A stretch of 7,582 nt of DNA, from assembly GCA_022865865.1 (NCBI GenBank), contig JALHTN010000233.1:1-7582 (forward strand), written 5' to 3'. Both the position numbers and the translations under genes were made by a program. The stretch is from Anaerolineales bacterium. Its GTDB lineage: Bacteria; Chloroflexota; Anaerolineae; Anaerolineales; UBA4823. The number at the start of each line of letters is the position of its first letter. The first letter of the stretch is position 1. The notes under the pieces are model-generated. The model was not told the DNA's origin, searched no databases, and was given only the letters and a program-made list of their open reading frames with translations. Shown in pieces: positions 5,676 through 7,582 of this stretch.

Positions 5676-6881
5676 TTGAGAAAAGGCCTTAGTAAGTTTC
5701 GAGCCATGCGCTGGATCTGGATGCCTCTTCTGGCTTTCATAATTACGCGCCTGGGAATTGCATTTGTGGCTTACTTTTCCACCCCCATCCTGGCAGATTC
5801 AACCGTTCCACCATACCATTTGCGGCCGGATAATACCTTGATTGATGTATTTGCCAGCCGCTGGGATACCGGTTTTTATACGTCAATTGCAGACCAAGGA
5901 TATCGGATCCAGGGGATTGAATTCCCCTCGGTGGCATTCTTTCCGCTCCTGCCGGTTCTCATACGGGTGATTCGCCTGCTCACCGGGGATACTTTGTTGT
6001 CTGGCTTGTTGGTCGCCAACGCGGCACTGTTAGCCGCGGTCATGCTGCTGCATCTTCTGGCAGCAGATGAGTACAACCAACCCACCGCTGACCGGGCTGT
6101 CTGGTACCTGTTAATCTTTCCTGCATCATTTTTTGGATCTGCTATCTACAGCGAATCGCTTTTCTTGCTTCTTAGCATCGCCTCTTTATACCTTGCACGA
6201 AAAAGTCGCTGGTGGGCGGCTGGGGTGGCGAGCATCCTGGGGGCAATGACTCGCTTTATCGGAATCCTGTTGGCGCCGCTTTTGGTGGTTGAGTGGTGGC
6301 AGCAGCGCAAGCAGTACCGGGAGGCGCCCGATACTATTGACGATCAGAAACCAGCAGCTAGGCAGAAACTTCCAGATTGGACAGATCTGGTCGCCGCCTC
6401 GCTGGCACCCATCGGCACGCTGGCGTATATGATATATTTGGCGCGACAATTTGGGGACCCCCTGGCATTTTTACACGCTTCAAACGCCTGGGGGCGTACA
6501 CCCGCTAATTTGCTGGCGACCCTGACGGAACTGCTGGTGCGCCCCCCGCAGGGATGGCTGAGCGCGCTATCAGCAGGTGCGCTGCCATTGGATAACTGGT
6601 TGGATTTATGCTTTGTAATCTTCTTTGTCGTTTTGGGCATTGTCCTGCTGGTTCAAAAGCGTTGGAGCGAGAGCATTTTCGTCATCCTCGGTGCGCTTCT
6701 GCCGTTCAGCTCTGGACTGTTGATGAGCCAGCGGCGGTATATGTGGGTGCTATTTCCAGCTTTCATCCTGCTGGCACGGTGGGGCAGGAATCCCTGGGTG
6801 GACAGGATAATTTTTGTTGTTTCTTTATTGCTGTTGGGTCTCTTTACAGCGATGTTTGCCAACTGGTATTGGGTGGGATAA
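5676..6881 (+). CDS. PIG-V-like mannosyltransferase, polytopic membrane protein
   Basis: A 401-residue GT-C-type membrane enzyme resembling bacterial PIG-V/Gpi18 homologues. Signature blocks: SRWDTGFYTSIADQGY (61-76) with the Trp63-Asp64 pair of the first external loop, the probable catalytic acid; SVAFFPLLPVLIRV (85-98); LLIFPASFFGSAIYSESLFL (145-164); and GAMTRFIGILLAPLLVVEWW (189-208). A charged loop (about 209-235) separates the conserved N-terminal half from a further set of helices with QRRYMW near the end. The family transfers mannose from polyprenyl-phosphate-mannose to lipids or glycans outside the membrane; substrate here is unknown. The start is uncertain. TTG at 5676 has GGAGGA (5655-5660), but 15 nt away; ATG at 5706 (residue 11) lacks a good site but still precedes the first helix. 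Both keep the whole conserved core. Confidence 0.87.
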   Translation: MRKGLSKFRAMRWIWMPLLAFIITRLGIAFVAYFSTPILADSTVPPYHLRPDNTLIDVFASRWDTGFYTSIADQGYRIQGIEFPSVAFFPLLPVLIRVIRLLTGDTLLSGLLVANAALLAAVMLLHLLAADEYNQPTADRAVWYLLIFPASFFGSAIYSESLFLLLSIASLYLARKSRWWAAGVASILGAMTRFIGILLAPLLVVEWWQQRKQYREAPDTIDDQKPAARQKLPDWTDLVAASLAPIGTLAYMIYLARQFGDPLAFLHASNAWGRTPANLLATLTELLVRPPQGWLSALSAGALPLDNWLDLCFVIFFVVLGIVLLVQKRWSESIFVILGALLPFSSGLLMSQRRYMWVLFPAFILLARWGRNPWVDRIIFVVSLLLLGLFTAMFANWYWVG

Positions 6882-7024
6882 ACCTGCAAATTTCGGGGGG
6901 TTAGGCGGCAGTTAGCCGAATAGACACATTTTAGAGAAAAATTGTCCCATTGTCATGGGGCAGATGTCCCTTTCCACCGGGAAGTTTTTCAGCCTGGAGG
7001 GATTGAACTAATATTCACCGGATT

Positions 7025-7067
7025 TCCCCAACCATTTCATAATTTTTTCACAACCTCCTGGCATACT
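7025..7067 (+). promoter_or_regulatory. OmpR/PhoB-type response-regulator box and -10
   Basis: TTCATAA (7036-7042) and TTCACAA (7047-7053) are direct repeats with an 11-bp period separated by TTTT. One period upstream, TCCCCAA (7025-7031) matches TTCACAA at 5 of 7 positions. Heptamer direct repeats with 4-bp gaps are the binding pattern of OmpR/PhoB-type winged-helix response regulators, which activate by replacing a -35 element. A possible -10, CATACT (7062-7067), lies 8 bp downstream, and no good -35 is present, consistent with an activator-dependent promoter for the gene at 7125. Repeats are seen; function is inferred. Confidence 0.5.
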
Positions 7068-7124
7068 GAAGGTACAAGAGAGCGGCAATCTAGCGCTCAA
7101 AAATATATTTCATGGAGGTATGCT

Positions 7125-7571
7125 ATGTATCGTGGACGTATTGTGGCCCGAATACTGCTAGCAGTTCTTCTGGTAGCTGTTATTGTGGGCGGTGGAATGG
7201 TTGCCTACCGGGCGGGATGGGCACAAGGCTACCAGACGGGTACAGTGATTTCAAGCAGTGAAGGTACTGAATCCGGGTTGCTGGTGCCGCAATTCGGAAG
7301 CCATATGTACCGCCCCTTCTACCCTGGTTTTGGTTTCCCATTTTTTGGGTTGTGTCTGGGAATCGGTTTCATCTTTTTGATTCTGTTCCTGGTGGGTGGG
7401 CTGCTGAAACCCTGGGGACGGAGGCACCGGGCTGGCTACCCATACCATGGAAAATGGGGGCATGGACCAATGCCACCCTGGGCCAAGGAATGGGAAGATT
7501 TCCAGCAGAAAAAAACCGAGGAAAAAGAGGCAGGTGAAGTATCTGATGATGAGCAATCTGAAGCGGATTAG
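7125..7571 (+). CDS. small two-helix membrane protein with acidic tail
   Basis: A 148-residue protein. The start is ATG 7125, with GGAGG (7114-7118) 6 nt upstream. The frame stays open further upstream to 6942, but that part has no ribosome-binding site and is not protein-like. A first helix (about 8-29, ILLAVLLVAVIVGGGMVAY) is followed by an external segment with GWAQGYQTG and a Pro/Gly/Tyr/Phe-rich stretch (MYRPFYPGFGFPFFG, 61-75). A second helix (about 76-95) leads to a basic cytoplasmic segment, KPWGRRHRAG, then HGKWGHGPMPPWAKEWEDF and a highly acidic C-terminus (EVSDDEQSEAD). I recall similar short proteins in Anaerolineae, but know no assigned function. The response-regulator-like box upstream suggests control by a two-component system. 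The gene lies 243 nt after the mannosyltransferase, so it is probably a separate transcript; its own downstream partners lie outside the window. Confidence 0.75.
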   Translation: MYRGRIVARILLAVLLVAVIVGGGMVAYRAGWAQGYQTGTVISSSEGTESGLLVPQFGSHMYRPFYPGFGFPFFGLCLGIGFIFLILFLVGGLLKPWGRRHRAGYPYHGKWGHGPMPPWAKEWEDFQQKKTEEKEAGEVSDDEQSEAD

Positions 7572-7582
7572 GTAAGCGTCTC

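Noticed and set aside
6893..6921. TTCGG...CCGAA with inner CGGC/GCCG after the mannosyltransferase gene
   Set aside because: Short, interrupted stems without a following T-run; not a credible terminator.
6942..7124. N-terminal extension of the two-helix membrane protein
   Set aside because: It has no ribosome-binding site and a random-looking composition, and it crosses the response-regulator box. ATG 7125 has a perfect GGAGG at 6 nt.

Overview
The window looks like bacterial chromosome of moderate G+C. I infer an environmental Chloroflexota, Anaerolineae-like organism from four things: a LiaS/NarL-type kinase and regulator pair, a DUF2723 membrane glycosyltransferase, a PIG-V-like mannosyltransferase and a short two-helix membrane protein with an acidic tail. 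This is family resemblance only; no marker gene is present.

Left block (1-1076, + strand): a compact padR-DUF2812 operon. A near-consensus sigma70 promoter (TTGACA, 17 bp, TATTAT) runs into two copies of a 19-bp operator-like element. This is the usual layout of an autoregulated PadR repressor controlling a membrane effector.

Second block (1105-2556, - strand, convergent with the first): a two-component pair in decay. The histidine kinase has lost its N-terminal half and carries a one-base frameshift between its DHp and ATPase domains. The NarL-type response regulator is intact in sequence, but where its ATG should be, 7 nt after a perfect AAGGAG, there is ATT. Starting at the first standard start codon (TTG) would delete the acidic pocket of the receiver.

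Middle block (2557-3744): about 1.2 kb with no intact gene, and its right part is AT-richer. It holds the 5' end of an IS256-like transposase gene (again AAGGAG, 7 nt, ATT), a repeated ACCTACC heptamer, a frame-broken membrane fragment and some unassigned open frames. It reads as a decayed insertion and rearrangement zone that probably removed the front of the kinase.

Right block (3745-7571, + strand): a large DUF2723 GT-C-type membrane protein, a 52-residue exported peptide with a perfect ribosome-binding site, a very strong hairpin, a PIG-V-like mannosyltransferase, and a 148-residue two-helix membrane protein. The last gene is preceded by 11-bp-spaced TTCATAA/TTCACAA repeats resembling an OmpR/PhoB-family box. 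The two polytopic glycosyltransferase-like proteins probably use polyprenyl-phosphate sugars at the outer face of the membrane. Function of the small proteins is unknown.

I see no CRISPR array, tRNA, rRNA or complete mobile element. The most unusual content is the decayed two-component/IS zone with its paired ATT starts, the short exported peptide with its hairpin, and the response-regulator box.
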